This document shows, one piece after another, positions 1 to 9,300 of a DNA stretch of 64,000 bases. The notes under the pieces were generated by a model that saw only the letters and a list, made by a program, of their open reading frames with translations, was not told the DNA's origin and made no database searches. Origin of the DNA: Harmothoe impar (taxonomy: Eukaryota > Annelida > Polychaeta > Phyllodocida > Polynoidae); assembly GCA_947462335.1 (NCBI GenBank), contig OX381720.1:50295894-50359893 (forward strand), in the 5' to 3' direction. Position 1 is the stretch's first letter, and each line of letters opens with the position of its first letter. Both the position numbers and the translations under genes were made by a program.

Positions 1-784
1 AATAGATACAAAGGAACACTGCAGTAGATATTGTGCAAGTGACTTGCTGTAAAAGTCTTATAAGCCAAGGGCAGGGTAATTGTCCAAGGCCACTTGCCAA
101 AGCTTATGACACTCATGCAGCTAGTCGTGCATATCATATCCGACTTACACTCACAGTAGGAGAGTGTGCTCGATGGACAACATCAACTTACAGCCATGTA
201 TGTAAAATACAGTCAGGCCATTTCTTTTGCTCCCTCAGCCAACTGTGGTGTAAAGGCTGCATAGTCTCCCCTCAGCCGACAAACTCTCCTTCACTTTGTC
301 ATGACAGCAGCAGCAGTCTATAGCCTCAATCCCTCAACCCCAGCAGTACTAGGGCATCTTTTAAAAGAATAACCTCATCTTTCTTTGAAATTGCATTTAC
401 AAATGAAGACAGCAAGAAACGACTGTCTCTAATCTGTCGACCGGGGCCACAGAGGGAATGGCAGCCATCTTTGTGACGTCACGTCTGAGCTCTAATTGGT
501 TAAAACCCAGGTCACATGACAAGGCGGAGGGCTGTGATTGGTTGGGGGGTCTGTGTGTGTCGTGTTGTTATGGAGACTGAGAGGACATGTAATACATCAC
601 GGTCAGACAGAGACCTGATATAATTACATCTAGGTTTTTGTAGGGTGTATAGCACAGCCACCTCTGGGTATAGGGATCTAATCCGAGGCCCTAACTGGTC
701 CAATTTAGGAAATTAACTATCTAACGACGCCATCATGACGACAAAAGGCATATAAAAGTACTATGCAGCGCACAGCCTGATGCT
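1..784. other. Non-coding flank, CRE/CCAAT-like cluster near 470-560
   Basis: No convincing gene. TGTGACGTCACGTCTG at about 472 contains a perfect CRE, followed by ATTGGTT motifs (about 495 and 537) and CACATGAC. This could be a promoter fragment, but no transcript start or exon is recognisable. Confidence 0.4.
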
Positions 785-986
785 TACCGTTAAGTCTGGC
801 GTATAAGCCACGCCCGACTTCAGGTCGATTCTATACGCCGCACTGGTGATACGATTATGGTGACTTTAGTACTGTAACATAGTAGCTAAAACTTGCGTAT
901 AAGCCGCACCCTCACTACCCCGATCCTATAAGCTGCACTGGCGATCTGACTCATTTACTAGCCGCGGCTTCTACGCAATAATTCAT
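785..986. mobile_element. MITE of the GTATAAGCC family, copy 1
   Basis: Begins TACCGTTAAG with GCGTATAAGCC and ends with GGCTTCTACGC; internal CACTGGCGATCTGACTC and GACTTTAGTACTGTA are shared with copies at 34738, 41262 and 43263. Better preserved copies have termini TACNGTAAATTNTCGCG at both ends, suggesting a TA-targeting (pogo/Tc1-like) non-autonomous element. This copy has degenerate ends. Confidence 0.6.
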
Positions 987-2107
987 GTTAAAGATGGCGG
1001 CCTCTGCAGTCAGACCTGCTACAGTGCTATATCAGAAACAGCACCTGACCCATGTTAAAGTGCTGTCTGTTACAGACTGCAGCACAATACATCATGTGTG
1101 TGTACAATGCTAGTGGTGTAGAGGTCCCCACAACCCCTCCCCCCCCCCCCCACACACACACACTGTCAGCCATCACTTTATACCACCCACATGGCAAGTG
1201 TTCTACTTTAATCTTGTTAATGTATTATTAGATAAAGTGAGGAAAGGAGAGTGCCCACCTCCTCTGGGGAAAGTCATCATTATGAGCAAGGATTTATAAA
1301 TGCTTCATGGAAATATCAACCTGACTCGCCCTCCCTGTCATTATTTCTTGACTGGAGGGAGCTGGAGAGTCAAGTCTTGCCAGACTTTTTATCTCAAGGG
1401 AATTATTCTTGTAACCTTGGAAAGAGAGCCATTTTAGTGTCTCAGACAGAGGAGGGATTATACATAGAACCTTCTCAAACTTCACAAGATTAAGAATCTG
1501 CAAAGAGGGGGAGGTAATATTTGGTGAAGAAGTCAGCCCTTCCCACACACCCTCAGCCCTCAGACACGTTGATGACGTCAGTAGGTAGGTATGACGTCAC
1601 ACGGGGTATCCCCTTACAGGTAGGATGTCCCCCTGTCAGCATGTACATGTACTGGGAGGCCAGACAGTGGTGGGTGGAGGTGGGTGGGGGCTAAATATAA
1701 CAACTCAACACTGAGCCTGGTTATTGCAATATCAACTTGTGTTTACTCCTATAGGGAACAGGAGACGTGTGTAGTATTGGAGTTTTCCATGGGGAGATTT
1801 TTAAACATAGCGCCTGTTGCTATCTGCATGTCCATACATCTCTCCCTGCCTACTTGTAGGCTATCATCTTCTCTCAATTAAACTTTTTTTATTAAGAGGT
1901 AAATTATCCTACTATATGTATGATGATTTCTCCTACTATTGTATGTCTTCCTACTACATTAGCCCCAAAAGTGGGAAAGGGTCGCTGATATTCGTGGCAC
2001 AGATCAAGACCCGAAATAGTCTATCATCATCTGTTGTCCTGCTCAAGAAACGAGGCAAGGAAGAAAGAGCAATAACTTGTTTTAATTGAGAGATTCCTGC
2101 CTGAGAC
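987..2107. other. Non-coding region upstream of the Polinton-type element
   Basis: Holds a C run followed by CA repeats at 1138-1165 and two CREs (TGACGTCA near 1573; ATGACGTCACAC near 1590). Short open frames (for example 1251-1493) show no recognisable domain or splice context. Confidence 0.4.
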
Positions 2108-2113
2108 CCCATG
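2108..2113. repeat. Left target-site duplication CCCATG
   Basis: CCCATG directly abuts the left TIR and is repeated exactly at 11094-11099. A 6-bp duplication is the hallmark of Polinton integrases. Confidence 0.85.
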
Positions 2114-3167
2114 AGTAGTATAGTATGTATCGGAACGGGACTATAGTTAAGTACTGTTTATTACTCAATCGACCTGCAGCCAATCAGAGGCCTCCATTTG
2201 GTCACGTGACCGGAAGTGACCTACTTAGGGGATTAGTGGTGACGTCACGTGACCTAGTTAGCCAATCAGAGGCCGCCATTTGGTCACGTGACCGGAAGTG
2301 AGGTCATATGACCTACTTATGGACCGGAAGTGACGTCATATGACCTACTTAGGGGACCGGAAGTGACCTACTTTAGGATCACGTGACCAGAAGTGACCTG
2401 ATGAGTCACGTGACCGGAAGTGACGTCACATGACCTAATGGCCAACCGGAAGTGAGTGACCTGATTGAGGATCACGTGACCGGAAGTGACCTGATTGATC
2501 ACGTGACCGGAAGAAGAAGAAGAAGAAGTGACGTCACGCGACTTAATGAAGAGATGAGCGTCTTTAAGGGGTCACGCGCTTTAAAATGTGATATCTTTTT
2601 TTTTGGAGGAGGAGGAGGAGGAGCAGGAGGAGGAGGAGGAGAAGGAGGCGAGTCTCTTATTTTTTTCGGTAAACTAATAAAAAACACTACGATATAAGTT
2701 GTTTTTTTTTTTTCATTTTTTATTGTTTTACGAGCGACTGGAAGTGACTTATTGAACTAGGTAGAAGCGTTCTTTAGAGTGTATAAAGGGGGGGGGGGGA
2801 GGGGAGGGGGAGGGAAGGGGAGGGGGGCCCCTTTAAGATGCATGGGGAGGGGGGCGCTTTTAGGATGCATGGGGCGAGTGGTGGGGGGGGGAGGGGGGGG
2901 AGGGGGGAGGGGGGCACTCTAGGGGGGTGGGGGGGCACTCTAAGGGGCGTTTGTCTCTTTTAAGAAAAAAAGAAAAGAAAAAGATTTCAATTGAGAGACA
3001 CGCTTCTTCCTCTCTCTTCGTTTTTTTTTGTTTATCACGTGCTTCGATGAGGCGATCAGCTGCGACTGGAGGAAGTGACACTTTAAGAGGGCGCGCGTCT
3101 TAATTGTTATGATATTTTTTTTTTTACTTACTAATAAAGAAGACGTATGAAAATAAAACACAACAAT
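2114..3167. repeat. Left terminal inverted repeat (about 1.05 kb, expanded)
   Basis: The outer part (to about 2515) mirrors 10690-11093. The inner end (GAAGACGTATGAAAATAAAA and flanks, about 3139-3167) mirrors 10549-10585. Between them lie purine microsatellites (GAA/GGA) and a long G-rich tract at 2788-2940 that the right TIR lacks, so this arm is about 500 bp longer. The inner border meets the stop codon of the death-fold gene. Confidence 0.8.
2195..2560. promoter_or_regulatory. Array of E-box/CLEAR, ETS and CRE motifs in left TIR
   Basis: Seven CACGTG cores (2203, 2246, 2285, 2380, 2407, 2473, 2500) are interleaved with at least seven CCGGAAGTGA sites and several TGACGTCA or TGACGTCAC sites, often as TCACGTGACCGGAAGTGAC. 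CACGTG is the core of bHLH-ZIP sites (USF/MITF/TFEB), CCGGAAGT of ETS/GABP sites and TGACGTCA of CREB/ATF sites. Two copies of GCCAATCAGAGGCC add a CCAAT/ATTGG element. The regulatory role is inferred from motif density. Confidence 0.6.
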
Positions 3168-3845
3168 TCACATGTCCGTCGTTCTCGTTGTTTCTTGCTT
3201 GATAAAGTCAAGTAATATCGCGATGCCGAGGTCAAACTTTCCCATGTCCTCAGTCAACACTCGAAGGAGTTCAAAAGGCGTACCGCCGGCACCGTCAGCT
3301 TCATCTTGCCACATTTTCAACACTCGGAAGGCCCACTCAGCGGGACTTCCTCCGTATTCGCATTCTTCAGCGATCTTATCTAACCTCTCAGGCGACAATT
3401 TTAAATGGTCCCCCACCTCTTTCCACCTGCTACCTAGACGTCTGCCGAGGGTGCCCAAGTGCTTATGCATCGCGCGCGAGTCGGGGTTTTCGAAATCCAA
3501 CCCCTGTCTGTGGAGAAGGGACATCCACTGAGCCAACAGTTCCACGCGTCTAATGCGGGTGAAGACGCGACCAGGCTCTCCCCATCTATGACGATGCGGG
3601 GTTTCACCCCACCAGACTCGGAACATCGCCGTACACAGCTCCTCCGGTGTCTTGACACTGCGCTCTACTAGAGCATCCATACGGGCGGCGGTAACTTTTA
3701 AGCTACTGCCCAACTCTCTCCAACAGCCGCTCAACTCTTTACCTAGTTGACGAAGCAAGGCGTCGCTATAGGCTAACCGCCGCTGTCCTACCTCTCTGTT
3801 CTCCCCATCGGTCTGCCTCGCGCGTCTCACGTCGTCAAGCCGCAT
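3168..3845 (-). CDS. Protein with two tandem death-fold (death-domain-like) domains
   Basis: Seen: from ATG 3845-3843 it is about 225 residues; a GTG-started frame extends to 3887. Two repeats of one helical pattern are visible. The first has LGKELSGCWRELGSSLKV, then RMDALV and PEELCTAMFRVWW. The second has LGRRLGSRWKEVGDHLKL, then RLDKIAEE and AEWAFRVLKMWQ. The conserved Trp and the LG-x-x-L spacing are typical of death domains, which mediate homotypic contacts in apoptotic and NF-kB signalling. There is no signal peptide or membrane segment. It is the only minus-strand gene of the element, transcribed away from the other two; its stop abuts the left TIR. A 12-codon upstream ORF (ATG 3883-3881) ends in TAATG overlapping the chosen start. 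Inference: modulates host death or immune signalling. DED or CARD folds are possible alternatives. Confidence 0.7.
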   Translation of the reverse strand: MRLDDVRRARQTDGENREVGQRRLAYSDALLRQLGKELSGCWRELGSSLKVTAARMDALVERSVKTPEELCTAMFRVWWGETPHRHRWGEPGRVFTRIRRVELLAQWMSLLHRQGLDFENPDSRAMHKHLGTLGRRLGSRWKEVGDHLKLSPERLDKIAEECEYGGSPAEWAFRVLKMWQDEADGAGGTPFELLRVLTEDMGKFDLGIAILLDFIKQETTRTTDM

Positions 3846-3887
3846 TAACTTTTTTTCAGGTGGACAAGGCAGATTTTTTTCATGCAC

Positions 3888-4500
3888 AGCCTTAGTCAGC
3901 TGTCACCCCTCCCTATTGAACTAGCCGGCCGCCGCCTGGCCGGCCCGGTCTACTCACCACGGCAGGAGGTGGTGATTTTTTTTTTGTCTTACACTTAAGT
4001 CGCTCACCACATGCACACGCCTCTACTCACAGACAGACACGTTCGTCTTAGGGGGGTCCTGCTTCACGCCACACGCCTCCTGTAGTTTTTTTTTGTATAC
4101 ACACTCTAAGCTCATCACCGTTAATCCTTTATACAGCTAACACGCGCTGAATGGCTGAACAGGGTGGTAAGTGGCTTAGCTCATGACAGTGGATCCCTCA
4201 AAAAAAAAGAGGGGAAAGGGATCCAGCTGAAAACGTCATACCTTATGTCTTTGTGAATGGCCGCCGGTCAGTCGACGGCAGCAACCGCTTAATCCTTTAT
4301 ACAGCTAATGCGCGTTGAATTGCTGAACAGGGTGGTAAGCGGCTTAGCTCATGACAGTCGATCTCTCAAAAGGGGGGAAAGGGATCCAGCTGAAAACGTC
4401 ATGCCTTATGTCTTTTGTTTCTCTTTGTGAATGGCCGCCGGCCAGCCGGCGGCAGCTGAACAGGGTCAGTAAGTAGCTTAGCTCTAGAAGCGAGAAGGCG
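3888..4500. promoter_or_regulatory. Divergent promoter region with imperfect direct repeats
   Basis: A block of about 155 bp (4119-4272) recurs at 4287-4452, and a third partial copy runs 4450-4484. Shared parts include AATCCTTTATACAGCTAA, GCTGAACAGGGTGGTAAG, GGCTTAGCTCATGACAGT, AAAGGGATCCAGCTGAAAAC and GAATGGCCGCCGG. Read on the minus strand, each full copy contains TATAAAGG (4126-4133 and 4294-4301), a possible TATA box for the death-fold gene. On the plus strand a TATA box follows at 4501. The repeats lie between divergent genes, so they are probably shared enhancer or operator units. Confidence 0.5.
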
Positions 4501-4508
4501 TATATAAG
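4501..4508 (+). promoter_or_regulatory. TATA box for the PC4-like gene
   Basis: TATATAAG lies 25-35 bp upstream of a pyrimidine-rich, initiator-like stretch (CTCCATTCACTCACTCATTC), 66 bp before the ATG at 4567. Confidence 0.6.
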
Positions 4509-4566
4509 GGGTCTGGAAACCTCCATTCACTCACTCATTCTTTTGCTGCTCTCTACAGTCACCACC

Positions 4567-4971
4567 ATGAGCAAAAGACAACACCTAGCGCCGTCCAAGA
4601 ACAAGAAGACTACGCGGAACAGCGCTCGTTTAGCGTCAGTGCCTCCTCTTGCTACTGAAAATGAGACTACCGCCGCAGCCGCTTGGTCTTATCACCCTCC
4701 CGCTGTAGCGAGCGCTCGCGGCAGTAGTAGTAGTAGTAGCAGTAGTAGTAGCAGTAGTAGTACTAGTAGTAGTAGTAGTAGTAGTAGTACTACTGGTAGT
4801 AGTCGTCGTGCTAGCGACGTTGTTACACTCGCGACGGTACACGTTGCTGCTAACCGCGCTGCTGCTGCTACTGCCGCCCCGCCTGCTGCGGCTGCTGCTG
4901 CTGCTGCACCTGCTACTGCTGCGCCTGCTACTGCTGCGCCTGCTGAGGCTGCTGCGCCTGCTACTGTTGCG

Positions 4972-5011
<40 letters not shown>

Positions 5012-6150
5012 CTGCTGCACCTGCTGCTACCGCTACTACTACTGACGACAACGCTCCTGGCACAGTGCAGTACTGGCAACCGGGTTTTTACCTCCCCACT
5101 ACTGTTGATGACTTTGATGACCTGCCGCACGTTGCACAGCCCCTCTCCTCCACCACTACATCGACCGACGCCCTCGACGCCGCTCGCGCTGAGAGTGACA
5201 GCTATTCGGACACTCAGCCCCTAAACCGAGAAGAAGAGGAGGAGGAGGAGCAGCAGCAACAGGGTGAGACAGAGAACGACGCTGACGACGAGGCGTACGA
5301 ACAACCCGAAGGGAAAGGGGTGGGCGGTACGTTTTTCGGCTTCCCTCTTCGACCTTTCGACCTCACTTCCTCCACTAGTAGCGTCCCGTCCGGTCCGTGG
5401 CGACTGCCCTCACCGCCACCTTACGAGGGCGGCGGCGCTTCATCTTCTACCGCTACACTCAGCACCGACGGCGTGTGGCTGCGCTGTTCCAACAACGAGG
5501 CCTCGGATACCACCAGCGCTGACGCTGCTCCTGCTATCGGTTCTGCTGCTGATTCAGCTCACGCTGATGGTGTTACTCATCCTGGGGGTGTGAAACGTTC
5601 TAAGATGAGTTCCAGAACAACAAGGCCTAGTAAGAAGAGAAAAATACAAGAAAAAGAACGAGATGGACGAGAAGAAGCAGAGAAAACCTTCTCCCGTCTT
5701 CTCGGGTTAGAGTTCTGCTTAGACGGAGCTTTGACGCTGGAGATCTGGGAGGACGTGGCTAGACTGTCTAGGAGGCTGCGCTACACAAAAGACGGCCAGG
5801 TGAAAGAGGCGTCTCTGACCAGAAGCAAGCGAGTGCACTTCACGGCCGACGCGCTGCGCGAGCTAATAGCACGCATCGCCGATATCCGCGCAGTGGTGCG
5901 CATACGCGACACAGCGGCCGCGCAAGGAAAACCTAATCACACCCCCTGGTTCGCAGTGCTGGATGAGGAGGGCGAAGTGTACGCAGCTGTGAGCTACTAC
6001 AGCGGTAAGAACCTCGTCCACGTGCGCAAGTACGAAGGTCCTGACAAAAAACCCACACAGCAGGGAGTGACGCTGTCCGCCAGAGCGCTCAAAGAGTTGG
6101 ATGACAAAACAGAGATCATTCTGAAATATCTCGGCATAGATTCGGAATGA
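4567..6150 (+). CDS. Ser/Ala-rich protein with C-terminal PC4-like ssDNA-binding domain
   Basis: Start: ATG 4567 sits in a near-ideal Kozak context (ACCACCATGA) 59 bp after the TATA box; the frame is open upstream to a TTG at 4543 but that is unlikely to be used. 527 residues. N-terminal half is low complexity: poly-Ser around 53-74 (AGT/AGC repeats), Ala-rich around 90-158 (GCT repeats), then acidic Glu and Gln runs. A basic NLS-like segment (KKRKIQEKERDGREE) precedes the folded C-terminal part of about 160 residues. This ends with KNLVHVRKYEG, KKPTQQGVTLSARALKELDD, which follows the PC4/p15 pattern (VxIRxY, then PxxxGxxLxxxxxxxL). The preceding segment (GQVKEASLTRSKRVHFTADA) may be a second diverged copy. 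Known: PC4 proteins bind ssDNA as dimers. Inference: ssDNA-binding replication cofactor for the adjacent polymerase, or a transcription cofactor. Confidence 0.65.
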
Positions 6151-6336
6151 GAGACGCTCAACGCTCACGCGCGCACACACACACACACACAGCGTTTGAC
6201 GTACGCTGTATGAGACAGACAGACGGATACACAGACAGCAGACAGAAAGATAAATAGATAGATAGATAGACAGATAGATTGATAGATAGATAGATAGTTA
6301 GACGGCTAAGTAGTTGGTAACTGAGTGAAAAAAAAC
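6151..6336. repeat. Intergenic microsatellites between PC4-like and polB genes
   Basis: A (CA)n run at about 6172-6190 and a GATA/GACA run at about 6215-6300. No clear TATA box for the polymerase gene, so its transcript may start in or upstream of this spacer. Confidence 0.7.
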
Positions 6337-9300
6337 ATGACACAGTACGTATGCGAAAAGTGTTTCAAAATGTTTAAAAGACCGTACAACCACGAGAGAC
6401 ACGTAGAAAATTGTAGAGTAGTACCTAAGTTTTGCCCTCTATGCGGCGAAGGCGATTGCCGAAAGATCGCCTGTCGACGCGAATCTCTGGACGGGGTGAC
6501 CGTCCCTCCGCGCATATGTGCTGTACCGAACGGGGAGGAAACGTTCACGGCGAATTGGCCTGCGATACAAACGGGCGTCAGGATGCACGGGACTCGCGTG
6601 AGTGTAACAAACTTCAGGCTACCAACCGGCGAGTTGAGTGACGCTGTAGATACTATGCGTCGCATTCACTTGACACAAAGATTCAGATACAAAGTGGGTT
6701 TCTCGGTAGGCTTACTCTTACAACACAGAGAAGACAAGAGCAAACTGCGCTACTTTCACGCCTCCCAGAACAACGCAACTCTCATACAACCGCTCCCTAC
6801 TATAACTAATTCAGAAACTTTGGAAGAGCTCCTCTCAAAGATGGAAAACACCGTCGCTTGCGAGGAAGTACGGAAACTTTGCGACGCTGACACCAAGTGG
6901 CACGTTCTTTTTCCTACCAATTTGAACATTTGCGTTTACATGGGACTGGGGGAATTCCCCATAGGCGGTAGGATCACTCAGGCCGGTCGAGTTGGAAAGA
7001 GAAGCGGCGTGTTAGATTTTCCCAACAAGGACAACCTCTGCATCTTCCGCTGCATTTCCTTTCACTTATACAACACCAGCAAGCGCGCTTCAGATTTGTT
7101 ACGTCAGTTCTGTCCCGCTGCCACACCTGAATCCTTTCCGGGTCTGAACATCCGCGACTTACCCGCGTTAGAGAACTTGTTTGACGTACAGATAGCGGTT
7201 TACACCGCGTCGCGTCAAGTGCCGGGGCGGAAGTTGAGAAGACGCGTTACTCTGATCAGACCGCCTTCCAGAACTCTGGCCGCCCGAGGTAAAGTCAACC
7301 TACACCTGACGGCAAAAGGCGGTTTGCACGTCTCTCTCGTCACGGACTTCAACGCGTACGCGGGCATATACGAATGTTGCAAGTGTAAGGCGGCGTTCAC
7401 CACCGAGTTCTTGCTGAAGAGACACAGGAACCAGCTTTCCTCTTGCCGACAAGTCAAGTTGCGCTACGTAGGTGGCATCTACCAAAATTCGAGAACGATT
7501 TTCGAAGCGCTAGCAGACTTCTCCATTTTTCCCCCCGACGGACATTCCGGAATCTACCCTTACAAGATCGCCTTCGATTTCGAGGCTTTCTTCAGACCGT
7601 GCAAAGAACCGTCGACGGAACACGTGTCCCTGCTGTGGGATCACGTCCCTTTGTCGGCTAGCGTCGCATCCGACTTTCCGGGGTGGGAGGGGCCCGTCTG
7701 CTTCGTCAGAGAATCCGACGCAGATTCCGACCCCTTGTTGGACCGAGTTTTAAATCACATAAACGAGAACGCCAAAGTCATCGGGGAAGCTGTGCTAGAA
7801 CTTTACCGACCGACCTTAGCGAAGTTAGATGCGGCGATAGGTGAAGCTCTCCTGCTGGAGGAGGCGACGTTCACCCCTTCTCCAGGCGGCTTCGCTGCGG
7901 CTCAGACCAGACACCCGTTAGTTCAACTGAAGAAGCGTCTTCTGAGATACATCCGTCAAGCTCCAGTCTTGGGCTTCAACTCGGGGCGTTACGACTTGAA
8001 CCTGATCAAAATACGCCTTCACTCGTTCTTCGCCTCCGGAGACCGAAGAAACCAAGAATTCAGCGTCATAAAGAGAAGCAATCAATACTTGGCGGTTTAC
8101 ACACAGCACACGGTTTTCTTAGACGTAGTCAACTATTTGGCACCCGGTTACAACTACGCGACCTATTTGCGAGCTTTCACCAGGAACGAAGAGAAAGGTC
8201 ACTTTCCTTACGAATGGATGACGTCTACCAGGAAACTGGCAAACAGAACGCTGCCACCGAGATCGGCTTTCGACAGCGAGCTGACGGGCGTCAAAATGTC
8301 CGAATCCGACTACGCCGCATGTCAGAAAGTTTGGTCCGACGAGAAGATGCAAACTATGGAAGACTACTTGATCCACTACAACAACAAAGACGTCAAACCT
8401 TTCATAGAAGCTCTGAAAAATCACGCTAAATTTTTCCAAGATCGCGGCATTGACATGTTGAAAGACGGAGTTTCTCTCGCCGGTTTGACTTTACGGTTCC
8501 TCTTCCAAAACCTAGAAGACGCGTTCACAACGTTCCCCCAGTTCGACGCCGTCCTCCACGCTCTGATCAAAGAAAATCTAGTCGGCGGTCCTTCCATCAT
8601 CTTCCATAGATTTCACGAGAAGGGCACCACGCGGATAAGGGAGCACAAGTACGGCGAAGAAGCGAGACCGTGCCAACACATCCTAGGACTAGACGCTAAC
8701 TCTCTGTACTTGCGCTGCATGAGCGAAGCGCACTGCACGGGCTATTACGCGGTGAGACGGCCCGAGACCGAGTTCAAGCCCGAAATTAGGCAAAGAAACT
8801 CTCACAGCGCTTTGGAGTGGTTACGCTTCGTAGAGCACGACCGCGACGTGAAACTGCGCCACGCTTTGAACGGCGGCGAGATGGTTGTAGGCTGTCGGAG
8901 AATTCGCGTGGACGGGTTTCACGCGGCCTCTAATACGGTTTTCCAGTTTCACGGGTGTTGGTTCCACGCTCACGAGTGCATACCGTCGCACCGATATCAG
9001 TGCGCTTCACTGAGAGAGGAGAGACGCGACAGAACGACCAGAGTAAGCGCTTACTTGAAAGCGCTAGGTCACAAGCTGGTCGTCGTGTGGGAGTGCGAAT
9101 GGCGAGAGATGAAGCGTCGAGATGAGCGGATCAAGGCCTCCCAACAACGCTGGAAGGTTGACGCTTTGAAAGTGTCTCGAAACGCGATGAGCGAGAGCGA
9201 CATCCTTTCCGCTGTGAAAGAGGAGAAAATGTTCGGTTTAGTTCAAGTGGACATCACTACGCCGCCTCACCTACGAGACTACTTCGAAGAAATGACCCCC

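Noticed and set aside
3172..3671. Plus-strand ORFs of 119 and 70 codons opposite the death-fold gene
   Set aside because: Antisense shadows of the minus-strand gene; no recognisable motif or start context.
4636..5224. Long Ala-, Ser- and Leu-rich ORFs on both strands inside the PC4-like gene
   Set aside because: They are other-frame readings of the GCT and AGT repeats; the gene frame alone has a TATA box, Kozak start and a folded C-terminal domain.
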